NCBI RefSeq assembly: GCF_021917145.1
Contig: NC_061070.1
Span: 14,716,772-14,780,771, forward strand
Reading direction: 5' to 3'
DNA from: Hypomesus transpacificus
Taxonomy: Eukaryota; Chordata; Actinopteri; Osmeriformes; Osmeridae
Length of the DNA stretch: 64,000 nucleotides
Position numbers and translations under genes: made by a program. The notes beneath the pieces are model-generated. The model saw only the letters and a list, made by a program, of their open reading frames with translations. It did no database searches and was not told where the DNA came from. Every line of letters begins with the position of its first letter. Position 1 is the first letter of the stretch. Positions 47,988-59,600 of this stretch are shown here, in pieces.

Positions 47988-48640
47988 CTACAAATAAAAT
48001 ACAATTTTTAACATTCTACTTCAAAGTTGAAATGCAGAATGGACAAGGGATTGTAGAACACATTGTTTGCTTAACTCCAGCGTAGCCAACTGTAAGACTT
48101 TGCTACACACAGAGGAAGTAGTATAATGAATGTAGCTAACCTAGCTAGTAGAACTAGATTAGAAGCTATCTTATTATGCTAGTCTAGCTAGCTCGCTTAA
48201 CAAGAACACATGGGTTGAGACTAACTAATAACGTTAGTCTAGTTAGCTAGCGTTACATCAAAACATTCGCTTTCGACCCTTCCGTGGATCAATGTTTGGT
48301 ATGCTATTGTACACGAACTAGTTTGAGTGATACGCATTGATAGTATGACCCTGTTGAGACATCTCTATGCTTTAGCTAGCTCTAGCTAGAAATCTGGCTT
48401 CATAAACTAGCCTAACAATTTAGCTTGAGCTAGGCTAGCTAAAAACGAACACGTTTGCCGTTATTTAGTCTACCGAGGCTAACTATGTTATAATCTAGCT
48501 TGTCTCTTGTCTAAAGCGAACGGTGGTTCCTCATCACAAGCCATTAACATGTGTTACAATACTTACTAGACCGTAAAAGTAGACACCAGTGTAGTTACAA
48601 ATCAGCCGATAGACAACGTACTGCTATCGTTTCCGGTGGA
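47988..48640 (-). promoter_or_regulatory. SF3B5 5' UTR intron and promoter
   Basis: On the minus strand a consensus donor GTAAGT (plus-strand 48561-48566) and an acceptor TTTGTAG (just above 47987) define an intron of about 580 bp in the 5' UTR. A non-coding first exon lies above 48566. A CCGGAA motif, like an ETS site, lies at about 48630-48640. The intron is unusually rich in CTAG and GCTAGC. Confidence 0.6.
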
Positions 48641-50211
48641 AGGAGCCTACAAATGGGTGGAGCTTTCAGGCCGCTGGTGTAGTTCTCCACGTTGATCACA
48701 CATCCAATGCCACTTTGATAAAACAACAGAAATCTGAGTGTACTAAACTGCCTGTACTGTGTGTGTGGACTGGGGAGGGGGGATTACTTTTGTTAAAAGG
48801 TGGTCTGAAGTTCTCAACTGAGTTGATTTTTTATAGGCTAGATTCTCTCTCTCTTTATAACAATCTATATAATTTGACAATGATGTACTAGTCTTAGACC
48901 AGCCTGTTTTATAATCAGAGACTGTACATTTGAACAGTACTGTACGAACAGCCTCAGTTTGATATTTCCCGCTATGATCTCACTCTCGGTTAGTACTGTA
49001 AATAGTTATTATCGCTTGCCCAGCATTCCATCCCATCATGTTAAAAGGGCACACATATAACAACCCTTATTATAAGTCCATCTGACAAGCTTAATTATCC
49101 TGGCAACCCCGCTGCAACATAACCACCCTAGAATGACCCTACCCTTTTATCCACTCACTGCCATTTGATGCAGTTTGATGACCATAAACGTCTTATAGAT
49201 CAAACGGAACATATTGTACTTTGGATCAAAATGACCCATTCTTGATTTAAACAAATGACAAAATAATGATGTAATGAGAAAATTGTTATACAGATTGGAT
49301 TCATGGTTTGATTTATATCAAACACATACTAGTTCATAACATACTCATTAATTTCTATCTTGTAAAGGGATCTTCATACTCCCTTGGTTCAAAGTAATGC
49401 GTGAAACAATATTTTGAGAATCATGATGTCTTTGTGTACGGTAAGTTTCCTCCAAACATACCAACTCAATACATGCTTTATTTCCTCTAAGGGAATAGGG
49501 TAGAGAGAAAAAGGCTGAACTATCATGAACAAGGGTCGTGCTTATTTGATTTGAAATATTACCAAATTACATTACAACCCTTCTTCAGGTGGCAGAGGTA
49601 TCATGGCAGGTCATAAAGAGCCTGGCAATAACAAGACAGCTGCTGCTGTGGAGACTCAGAACTGGAGCAGAGCTGATGGAGGACTGAGAGGCTCAAAATG
49701 ATATGGAGTTAGGGTTGGTGCTGTACGGGCTGAAGGGTTGAGTGCACTGAAGGTTAGAAGATTAAAGTGTTGCAGTGCTGGGAACTGAGAGTTTAAGCCC
49801 AGGTGGGATGGAGGTCTGGGGCTGTTATGAGGGCAGGACAAGCTGTGGCTGAGCTAGGGGCTGGAAGGTGGAGGCTGTTTTTGTGGGATCTATATTGCAA
49901 TCTGTAGTGTTCTTATCTGCTGAAGCTCAATATAAAACCACCAAATAATTTCCACATCACCAGATTAAGTGATATGACTCATGCTACTGAAATTGATATT
50001 ACTTAAAATGTGCTCTGTCACCTCAGAGTGACAGGGAGAAAATATTTTCTGACATATTATGATGGAATATTCGAAATGTGTAATGAGAATTGTATACATT
50101 GTGGGGGGGGGGGGGGGGTGAAATACAAACAATGTACAGTATTTTCAAGATAGGCCTACATGTTAAAATGAAGGAAAACAATTAGATTGATAAGTGATCG
50201 ATTTATTGAGG
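48641..50211. other. Intergenic region SF3B5 to OPRM1
   Basis: No gene recognised. A degenerate GCTGAGCTAGGGGCTGGAAG stretch near 49845-49880 resembles the minisatellite unit of the PHACTR2 intron. A poly-G run of about 16 lies at 50103-50118. Confidence 0.55.
50103..50118. repeat. Poly-G tract
   Basis: A run of about 16 G residues on the plus strand between SF3B5 and OPRM1. Confidence 0.9.
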
Positions 50212-50217
50212 TATTAA
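50212..50217 (-). terminator. Candidate AATAAA polyadenylation signal, OPRM1
   Basis: TTTATT on the plus strand reads AATAAA on the minus strand, about 1.45 kb after the OPRM1 stop. Other TTTATT hexamers occur closer (near 51366), so this is one of several candidates. Confidence 0.4.
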
Positions 50218-51573
50218 AAATCACATTTACAAGTCAAAACTCAGGTTTTTTGTGCAGTACATACATGTGAAGACTACCACGCATATTGTTATATCAGAAT
50301 GTGAAAATGTCAGTCAAAACATCTAGTTTATGGTTGATAATGACAATCATTGTTTTGTTTTTACGTAGCAATAAATGTGCAGGTTCACTCACCACACAAC
50401 TGTGATCATTATATGTACAATCAAAACATTGAGAACCTCCCATTTTACACAACTTTTTAATATCAGATTGACATTGAATACAAGTAAATAACCTCCCTAC
50501 AACACCTGACGTCAACAGCACAAATGGACTTTTCTATACAGTGGCACATTTTCACTTCTTTACAATGGAAAAGAGAATGACCCACGCATGATAGAAGCGT
50601 AATCTATGACAAACAAAGCCAGATGGCTGCCGCCACTGATGTCCTTTCAAAGAACCGGTAAAAGGATTGACATAGAAAAGAATTAACCTGTGTATTGGGC
50701 ACGTCAGTGTAGTGCCACATGGACAGTTAAATGCCTTTGTTAGTGAGGACCGACTCCATGCATTTGGCTCTTTAATAGCTTGTAATAGTTTGCTTTGTAA
50801 TATTTAAAGAAGATCAGCCATTTGACATTGATTAAGCAGCATCATCATTTTATACCACAGCACATTTTTGGCACATGTTGCCTTGTCTGGCCAGCTGGCA
50901 CAGTATTTGTAGCATGGTATATGACTCATTAGCTTGCCTTATTTTTATACAACAATATAAGGACACTGAATAAGGTACAATAGATATATATTTCATATAT
51001 ACAGTACATACAATTTTGAACAATATTTAAGGCTAATATATAAGGCTTGGCAACTCACAAATACTGTACACATACAAGACAGTAAAGTATGAAACACCAT
51101 ACAGCATAGTAATTAACCGATAACAAAATCATTTTAGAAATGAATTCAAGTCACTTCGGATGGAGACCAGGGCCAGGGTGTGAGTGATAGTGGCACCAGG
51201 CAGAGGGACCACAGAAGAGACAATCAACCTGCCATGCTCTGTTCTGCCAGTCTGCTGTGGAACAATCACAATCGAGACCTAGCTTCTGCGTCAGCTCTGT
51301 GTTTAGTCCCATAGTTCAGCCATAGAGTGTCCAATAGAAATCCAATTGCAGAATCAAGGACAACATTTATTTCACTAAGGCAGTCGAGTGAAACCTCTAG
51401 TGAGGCCAGGTCACAATCTAACAGGGTGAAGCGCACTAGAGTCATGTTCTAGTCATACTGTGTTTGTGGCGTAGTAGCAGTGTGTGTGTGTGTGTGTGTA
51501 CATGTTTGTGTGTGCTAATGCTCGGATGCGTCGGGGGGCCCTCCAGACCCCTCTCTCCCTCTGTGTGTTTCTG

Positions 51574-51666
51574 TCAGAGGGTTGTCGTTACCTGTGTGAC
51601 CTCAGAGTTCAACTCGTCATTGGGCTGGCTGTGGCGTGAGTCCAGCGAGGACGCCTCCATGGCTAG
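51574..51666 (-). CDS. OPRM1: OPRM1 in-frame extension after a UGA-CUAG stop (possible readthrough product)
   Basis: After the UGA at 51669-51667 the next bases are CUAG. The same frame stays open for 30 codons (51666-51577) to a UGA at 51576-51574. It begins LAMEASSLDSRHSQPND and ends EVTQVTTTL. The terminal Thr-Thr-Leu fits a class I PDZ-ligand pattern. The readthrough role is inferred from the stop context. Confidence 0.4.
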   Translation of the reverse strand, partial: LAMEASSLDSRHSQPNDELNSEVTQVTTTL

Positions 51667-53595
51667 TCATACCTGATGATTAGTCCGATCCACTGTGTGC
51701 CCGCTGGACTGTGGGCCCTCACGCTGGGGGTGACGAGCACGAGAGGAGTTCTGCAGCTCCAGGACAGACGGGGTTGGAATGCAGAACTCCCTGAAGCACC
51801 TCTTGAAGTTCTCGTCCAGGAAGGCGTAGAGCACAGGGTTGAGGCTGCTGTTGGTGTAGCCCAGAGCAATGCAGAAGTGCCAGGTGACTGACTGTAGAGT
51901 GGAGTTGGGGATGTTGACCAGGGCTTTGATGATGACGAAGATGTGGATGGGCGTCCAGCAGATGATGAAGACGGCCACCACCACCAGGACCATGCGGGTG
52001 ATCCTTCGCAGGTTCCTGTCCTTCTCTTTGGAGCCTGACAGCATACGCACGCTCTTCAGGCGCAGGATCATGAGGCCGTAGCACACAGTGATGATGAGGA
52101 CGGGCATGATGAAGGCAAAGATGAAGACGCAGATCTTTAGCAGCGTATCCCAATACCAGGAGGGATGGGGAAAGAGCAGGGTGCAATCAGTGACTCCTGT
52201 TGGTGTGAGGGAAATGATGACAACACACAGACACACACACAGACACACACACACACACACAGGCCCAGCCACAAATGAACACAGGGACACAGTTGACTGC
52301 CACACAAAGAAAATATCCATGGCTTTCTTACATTTACAGGTTCTGACATACTGGAGAGATGAATTACAACTTCAGCTCTCAGCTGTTAACAGCTCTTCAA
52401 AAAAAACGAAGAACTTGACCTACTTGCATTCAATTAGAAGGACTCAAAGAAAATAACTGGTGTGTGTATTTGTACTCATCCGTGAGTAAGGTTTCAATAG
52501 AATAATGTCTCAAATGAAAAGTACATTCAGTAACACAGGTTGCATCTGTTCACTAACTGCCGTTCTGAACAAAAACATCAGAACATTGGCTTTGAAATGC
52601 TTTTTACAACCCCCTCTCATGAATTTGCTCACTCATCAGGAACTTTTCCCACCAATTGTACACACTGTTTCCTCCACTCGTACTGCAATTATGCCTAAAA
52701 CTCTGGAAGAGCAATACACGTGGTCTCATCTGCCAGACTGCACTTTATACTTAATTGACCTTGATCACATGAACCTGATTTGTAAAAGCTGTAGTTACGG
52801 GCGATTGTGGAGACACACTCATGCATCATCAGCAGTTGCCTAGCACACGACTGTGTCTACTGTCCACAAACTGCTACTATGGATGCAGTTAGAAAGCCAA
52901 AATAGTAAAGCCTGCTGGAATAGTTTAATGCCTTCATCACCCTCATGAGGGACTATAGCTAAGACCCTTACTCCCAAGCCCTCAGATTAGTGTGGTGTCG
53001 AGAAGCTGGACAATTGGTCTTGGTCAGATCCATGGAGAGCAGTAGTTCTCTATGTGCTGTTTGCCACTAGGCCTCTGAGAAGAGTGTGAATGTACAGCTG
53101 TACTTGCCATGGTTGGTAACAGTAGAAGCCATAAACATGACAGGCAGGCCGATGGCGGAGGACAAGATCCAGTTACACACGTTGACAATCTTTGCATTGC
53201 GTGGCGTGCGGAAGTCCAGCGCCTTCACGGGATGGCAGACGGCAATGTAGCGATCGATGCTCATGGTGGTCAGGGTGAAGATGCTTGTGAACATGTTGTA
53301 GTAATCGATGGAGACGACCATCTTACACAGCACATCTTCAAACGGCCAGCTGCCCATGAGAAAGTTGACACTCTGGAAGGGCAGCGTGCTGGTGACTAAG
53401 GCGTCCGCCAGCGCCAGGTTAAAGATGTAGATGTTAGTGGCTGTCTTCATCTTGGTGTACCTGGGCAGAAAAGAAACACAATAGTAAAACGTGCAGGACC
53501 GACGGCTCAGGTTAGAAGGCCGCCCACTCACTGATACATAAACATGTAATGAAGGAGAACGTTTCAGTAGGTGGACAGAGAGAGAGAGAGAGAGG

Positions 53596-53667
<72 letters not shown>

Positions 53668-56600
53668 GAGGGAGAGATAACACCTAAACCAGTCTTTTCT
53701 CCACTGTTGTATGCTTTGAACTGGTAAACGGTGTAAACAATAATACAATGCATGGTCTTGTGTGTTATCGTACACAAGCTGCCATTTTGGCTTTTCTTGT
53801 TCCTGTCCAATGTACCTAAGCTTGTTTACTTGCAACCTAAATCCTCTTATAACAAGTGTGGACCGACAGCCTATAATTAAACTTTATTGGCTTCAACTAA
53901 CATGGATATCAAGTAATTCCTTCCGCACACTGTTACATCTTACTGTCCCGTTTTTCTTATATGACAGTGTGTGAGAGAAGGCTGTGTCCTGGAGGAGTTG
54001 GGATTCTTGATTCATGGGATTCTTAACTGGTCTCAGCTTCATTATAGTATGCTGTTCCCCAAGTTCTTAGGAGCCCCATCATTAAAATGTTATTGTCAAT
54101 TTTCTTTATTACTATTTGCATTTTTTTGGTCAAGCATACCAGCCAGGAAACCATGATTTAGGAACACTGTTTTAGTAACTACTAAAACTAAAGAAATACT
54201 TAAAAATATAATAAAGAAGCTGGATTTTGAAACATTTATAGAAAATAAGGTTGTTTGACTTGCGCACTGAACCAGTATAATCTGTTGGGACCAAATAGTG
54301 ATTACAAAGAACTAAACGGCTTTAGACATTTATTTTCCATGCTAATGGATAAAAAAGTTTAATATTACTTTCAAGTAGCAAGAACTTTTAACAACCCTTA
54401 TTAGAAACAATAATCCAAGGACACTAAACACTGGCCAATGGAAAATAGGTCATCACTATACTAATTCTAGAATGTCTTCATTTGGTGTTCCATAAACCCT
54501 GTACATAACAACACCTGCATCCATAATGTTTCCTAATTTGCCTTTTTAATAAGACCACGTTTAATTCATGCCTGTTCCTTTTCACTCAGTCGGAGTGAGT
54601 GTTGGTCTTTACCTGGAGATTTGAAAAATGGTCTAGGTTTATCTCATTTTCTAATATCTTTATTCCCCACTAATGAGGAGATGAGAGATATGGTTGAATT
54701 ACGGCTCCGTCAGCGACCACAGAAAAGAGATCGGGCTATTTTTCCCATCTCTCTCATCAGACATGATGAAGGGGTGGTTATGGATATATTGGACATCCAT
54801 TATTCATGCAGCCACATAATTTCACATGCACATCAATTCACCCAAATAGTTAGCATAAATAGAGCACAATAAAAACTTGTAATGGAAGAGTTAAGAAAAT
54901 AATTCATGTGGGAGCCATACAGTGGCGATTTTAGACCCTTTTAGGGGTGTTCAAGCACCCCTAAATTTCATCTCAGCACCCCTAAAAATAATAATATATA
55001 TTTTTTTAAATATATATTATTGTTTATTATAATTTGATGCTGGTAGTTCATGAAGAAAGGGACATCCTTAGTTTTTTCATTCATTCAATATTTTGCATAA
55101 TAATACATAAATGTATTAATTGTTATCCAGTGAATTTAAGGATTTATTTAGAAGGAGGGGGTTTAGCACTTTTCCAAGGCACTGTATTCATGTCACATTC
55201 TCATTGGGGTCTGAGCACCCCTAAAGGACTGATCATAGCATCGCCCCTGGAGCCCTATGCACACCATGTAGGGTCATACAGTAGTAAACCCCTTCTTTGT
55301 GGCTGGGTGAGGAGTAGTCCCTTCTCACCCAGCAGGGGATGCACCGTTGATATGGTTAGTGAGTTACAGTACAAAGCTAGCAATAACAACTGAGTATTCC
55401 TGTCACTAACCAGCCGGGGCGATCCAATTCCATCCTATAATGGATAAGTTTGAATGCACCAAGGCTACATCTCACCATGGCAACACAGTGCACCATAGGG
55501 GCTTGAGCAAACTGGGCACAGAGGAGGCTTAGAGTATCAGGGAAGTAGATATTGTATCCACCTGAACACACAAGGACACTTCACAAGAACCAGCCTTTTA
55601 TTAAGCCTGAGTGGACCATGGGTTTTGATCAACCAAACTTTCACGAACTGGATTTACACAAAAACAAATACGATTAAATAGAATGTATTTCACTACAAAA
55701 GTGGCAGAGTGGGATAGATGTATGCCCACGTTTTTGTGATTATGTCTTGTTATTTACCCTCAGAATAGAGCCATACTCAATCTGTGAGGTGTGGAGGTCA
55801 GGTGGATTAAAAACATAAGATGCCAATGTATAGTACACAGACTGCCTTATGATTTACACATGATATCTGATGAAGAAAGTGGGTGTGTATTGAGTCTTTG
55901 TGCATGAGCATGTTTATGTGTGGTGTGAAGAACACTGTTTAATATTTCAAAGAACGTCAAGATGATGGAGAGAGGCTGAAGCTGGTGGTGGACCCTTTGA
56001 GAGTGGCTTGTGTTGGAGCTGGGTAATGCGTCTGGGTCTGGGTCTAGGGAGAAGGACTGGGGCAGTAGAAAGGGGCTGGAGTGAATTGAAATGAGCAGCC
56101 ATAACTAAGGCAGAGGAATCGCATAAAGGTATCAAAATGACTTTGTTTCAAAATGGAAGACTTCATAGAGCATGTATTTAGTTCCTAGTTAGCAATATTA
56201 AGAGAAATTAAGGATTAATTATACATATATTTGTATCTTGAATTTGAAAGATTCTGATATTTGTTACTGATTAAAGCCAAGAGACAGTCACAGAGAGACC
56301 AATAGATAGAAAGATAAAGAGGCAGAGGGAGAGCAAGAAATACATAGATAGATGAATTGTGTGAGACAGTGGGAAATAAAAAGAATGAGGGTGAAGGAGG
56401 GGAAATTATGGGTATGATTCTAGGAGAAATTATAGTGATGAGTCTGCCACTCCTACACCACTTATCTAGTGATTGGTGCACAGACTAGCAAACTTGTGAG
56501 TGAGTCAGACCCTTAGACCTCCATCTCGCTCCCACCTCTCAGCCTCATCTCAGGATATTCTCTGTCCCACTTGGGTCCTGCATGGCCCTGGACCCTGGCC

Positions 56601-59600
56601 CCTATTCCCTGGCTAGCAGGGTGCTTGGGAGCCTGGAGGGGTCTGGTTATCATCAATATTAGCTTTCCTTCCAACCAGTTCATTAAACCCGTAGGGGAAT
56701 GGCATTTGGAAGATAAGGCATTGATCAGCCTGAGGGGCTTGTATATAGGAAGTACGGGAAGCAGTACATAGTAGATGTGGGGGAGGGGTGGTCGGGCTGT
56801 GTTCAGCCCAAAGAGGAGCAGGTTGCCTTGAGAGACAACCCACCTCATCAGGGCCCCTAGATGAATCCTGGTGTCACAATGACAGGACAGTTCCTCAGCT
56901 GCAGCAGGTCCAACTGGGACTGATGGGGCCCTTAGCTACACTTTTCAGGCAGAAAGATAGACAGATACTGAAGTGATAAGACAGGCAGACTGATTAAAAA
57001 CCAGGCAGGCAGACAAGCAGAGAAAAATAAATGACTGAATATCGAGTGAAAAAAGACGATCTACCAACTGTCAGTGCTCATCAGGAACCAGATAACGTCT
57101 GGTGGAGTAAAGCCACACTCTCTGAAGGAGGGACCCCTGGAAGGTTAGGGCAACATGTGAACATGAAAATGATCATACTGCTCCGGGAGGTGACTTAAGA
57201 CAGAAGTTCCAATAGCATCGACCAGACCGCCCACAGTAAGTCCAATTGACTACTTCTAGTTCTATACAGACTAGATTTCATGAAACTGTAGAGCAAATAC
57301 TATACACCAACACTGTGGGCCTCATTTATCAAGCCGTATGCTTCATGTTTTGGTTACCCGTTGTTAAGGATCATTGACCCATGCACTGTAAAGCTCTCAA
57401 GCTCTCTCTTGGAAGTCGCTTTGGATAAAAGCGTCTGCTAAATGAGTATCTCAATGTCAATGTTCTGCCCTGTAATATGTTCAGGTTTGCTGTTACTTCA
57501 TGCATGTCACTACATTTAAGCTTGCGCTTTCTTTTTCCCGTAGGAAGATCCATGATAGAAATATGCGATCCCATTGTTATTTTAGAGGCGCGCAAATTAC
57601 GCTTGAGGGTGGAGTATGCGCTGATTGCCTGATGGGTCAGGTTTGATAAATACTAAGCAAAATGAGGAAGCATAGCGGGCGCTGTTTACCAAACTTGCAA
57701 AAACAGACGCAGCGTAACCTGCGCCATTGTCAGTAAATGAGGCCTTCTAAGTTGTTCTTTCTGACAAGGATTCCAAGAAATCACCATCACGATACGGCTT
57801 ACAAAAACAATACAAGGTTTGTTGGTGCCTGATATGGAAGCAGCATACGGGTAAATTATGCTATTTTGCTCGACACACACAATGAATCTGGTAGCTAAGA
57901 CTCTGGCCTGCCTACCATCCTAGCTTCTGTGTATGGCTATGGTGTCCTGTTGCTTAGGAACAACGGCATTCTGCACGACTCATGCTTTTTGTCTGCTCAA
58001 AATGAACCCTCAGGTCCGTTCCATACATGGTTTTACATGTTATACAGGATTATTTGTCAAGTATAGTAGAGGGGCCATGGTCGTCATGTGGTTTTGTATC
58101 AGCAGATGACTAGGTGAATGTGAATCATAACATGGAAACGATGACGGCCATCTCTTTATAACTCATATTTTGTAACAGTCCAAGGAACTGTTTTCTAACT
58201 GCCTTGTGGAGAACGAAGATTGTTCCTTGTAGCTAAATGTCATTTTGTCAAATATGTGCATCCTTGAGAGGGAACATAACAAAACATTTTAATGCAGGCA
58301 TTGTGTTTTAGGGGGCATAGAAATGAGAATGAGTCAGCAGACAACAGATTGAGACTGTCTCATTCTTGTCTCATTCTCAGATTGAGAATGAGACAACAGA
58401 TTTTTACGAAGTGAAGGCTCTGATACATTGTCTACTCTGAACCGTAGGCCTCTGACAAAATCAACACAGTGACTAATACATTCATTGAAGGATAGACAAA
58501 GCCCTACTCATCTGAGTGTTGAAGACAAGTTCACTAAAGATTTGTCAGACTGAAAACAAGTGAACTGCTCTTCTCTCCATTATCTAGATATTTTCAGTAC
58601 AACCCAAAAGCAACAAAAGATGACAGTGCTCAATTACATTTTTTCTGCTTGGAAAGATTGTCCTTCATCAGCAGTGGAAGTCATCTGCTCTTTCCTTTAG
58701 AAGCTGGAAGGGTCAAGGAAAAACAAATGAAATGGGAAAACATGATGATATGTCTATACCTACAGAAGCTATATTCACATTCCCACTGTCACCTTTCCAT
58801 CATACTATCATATGCATACTGTCATCCATCATCATATTAAATAGGAGAGTTCCATCTAGGTTCCATTTGGATCCAGCCTGGGGGTTTAGGCCCTGGTATA
58901 TAATACGCACATAGACTAAGGTACTCCAGTTGCTTTAGCCTTGCGGGAGCTGATAGAGAATCTGGGAACTAGTAATCAATACAACAGAGGATCTTTTTCT
59001 ACTTACTGGTACAAGATCTATCGGCATCTGCATAGAAGTCTTTCTACCAGTCAGGGTCAAAGCCTTATTTTCTGTTTGACAAGTGTTAAGCTTAGGCAAG
59101 GCACACATACTGATCTAAAGCAGTAAATTGTCATTTATTGTGGATAAATATCCTGCTATTGATTGGTAAAGTCAACTTAAAAGGCATTCAGTATCAGATA
59201 ATACGTTATGAGGGTAATTAAGACCCTCAGTCAACATAATGATGTTTGTGAATAGAGAAACAGCTTTGCAGAATTGCAGCAAGAGCTTTTTGTCTCATGT
59301 TCAAAGTCCGAGGAAGCCTTCCTGTGGATTGTACTCTAAGAGGCATGTTGAGCCTTAGGTAAGCCAGCTGGAGGGCCTAAAAGAGGGGGGTCGTGAGTGT
59401 GTGTGGCGGGGTTCACAGAGAACGCTATCTCCATGACAACACAAAGCACAGGGCATTATTTGAATTCCCTCTGGTGCCTGACTCTGCAAACTAAAATTGA
59501 TTTTTGAATGACGGCAAAACTGTTTGCCATCGGCAGCAAGCACTGATTTGGATATCAGTGTTGGGGTGACAAATGTTAGAGACTCAGCTGAGATTTATGG

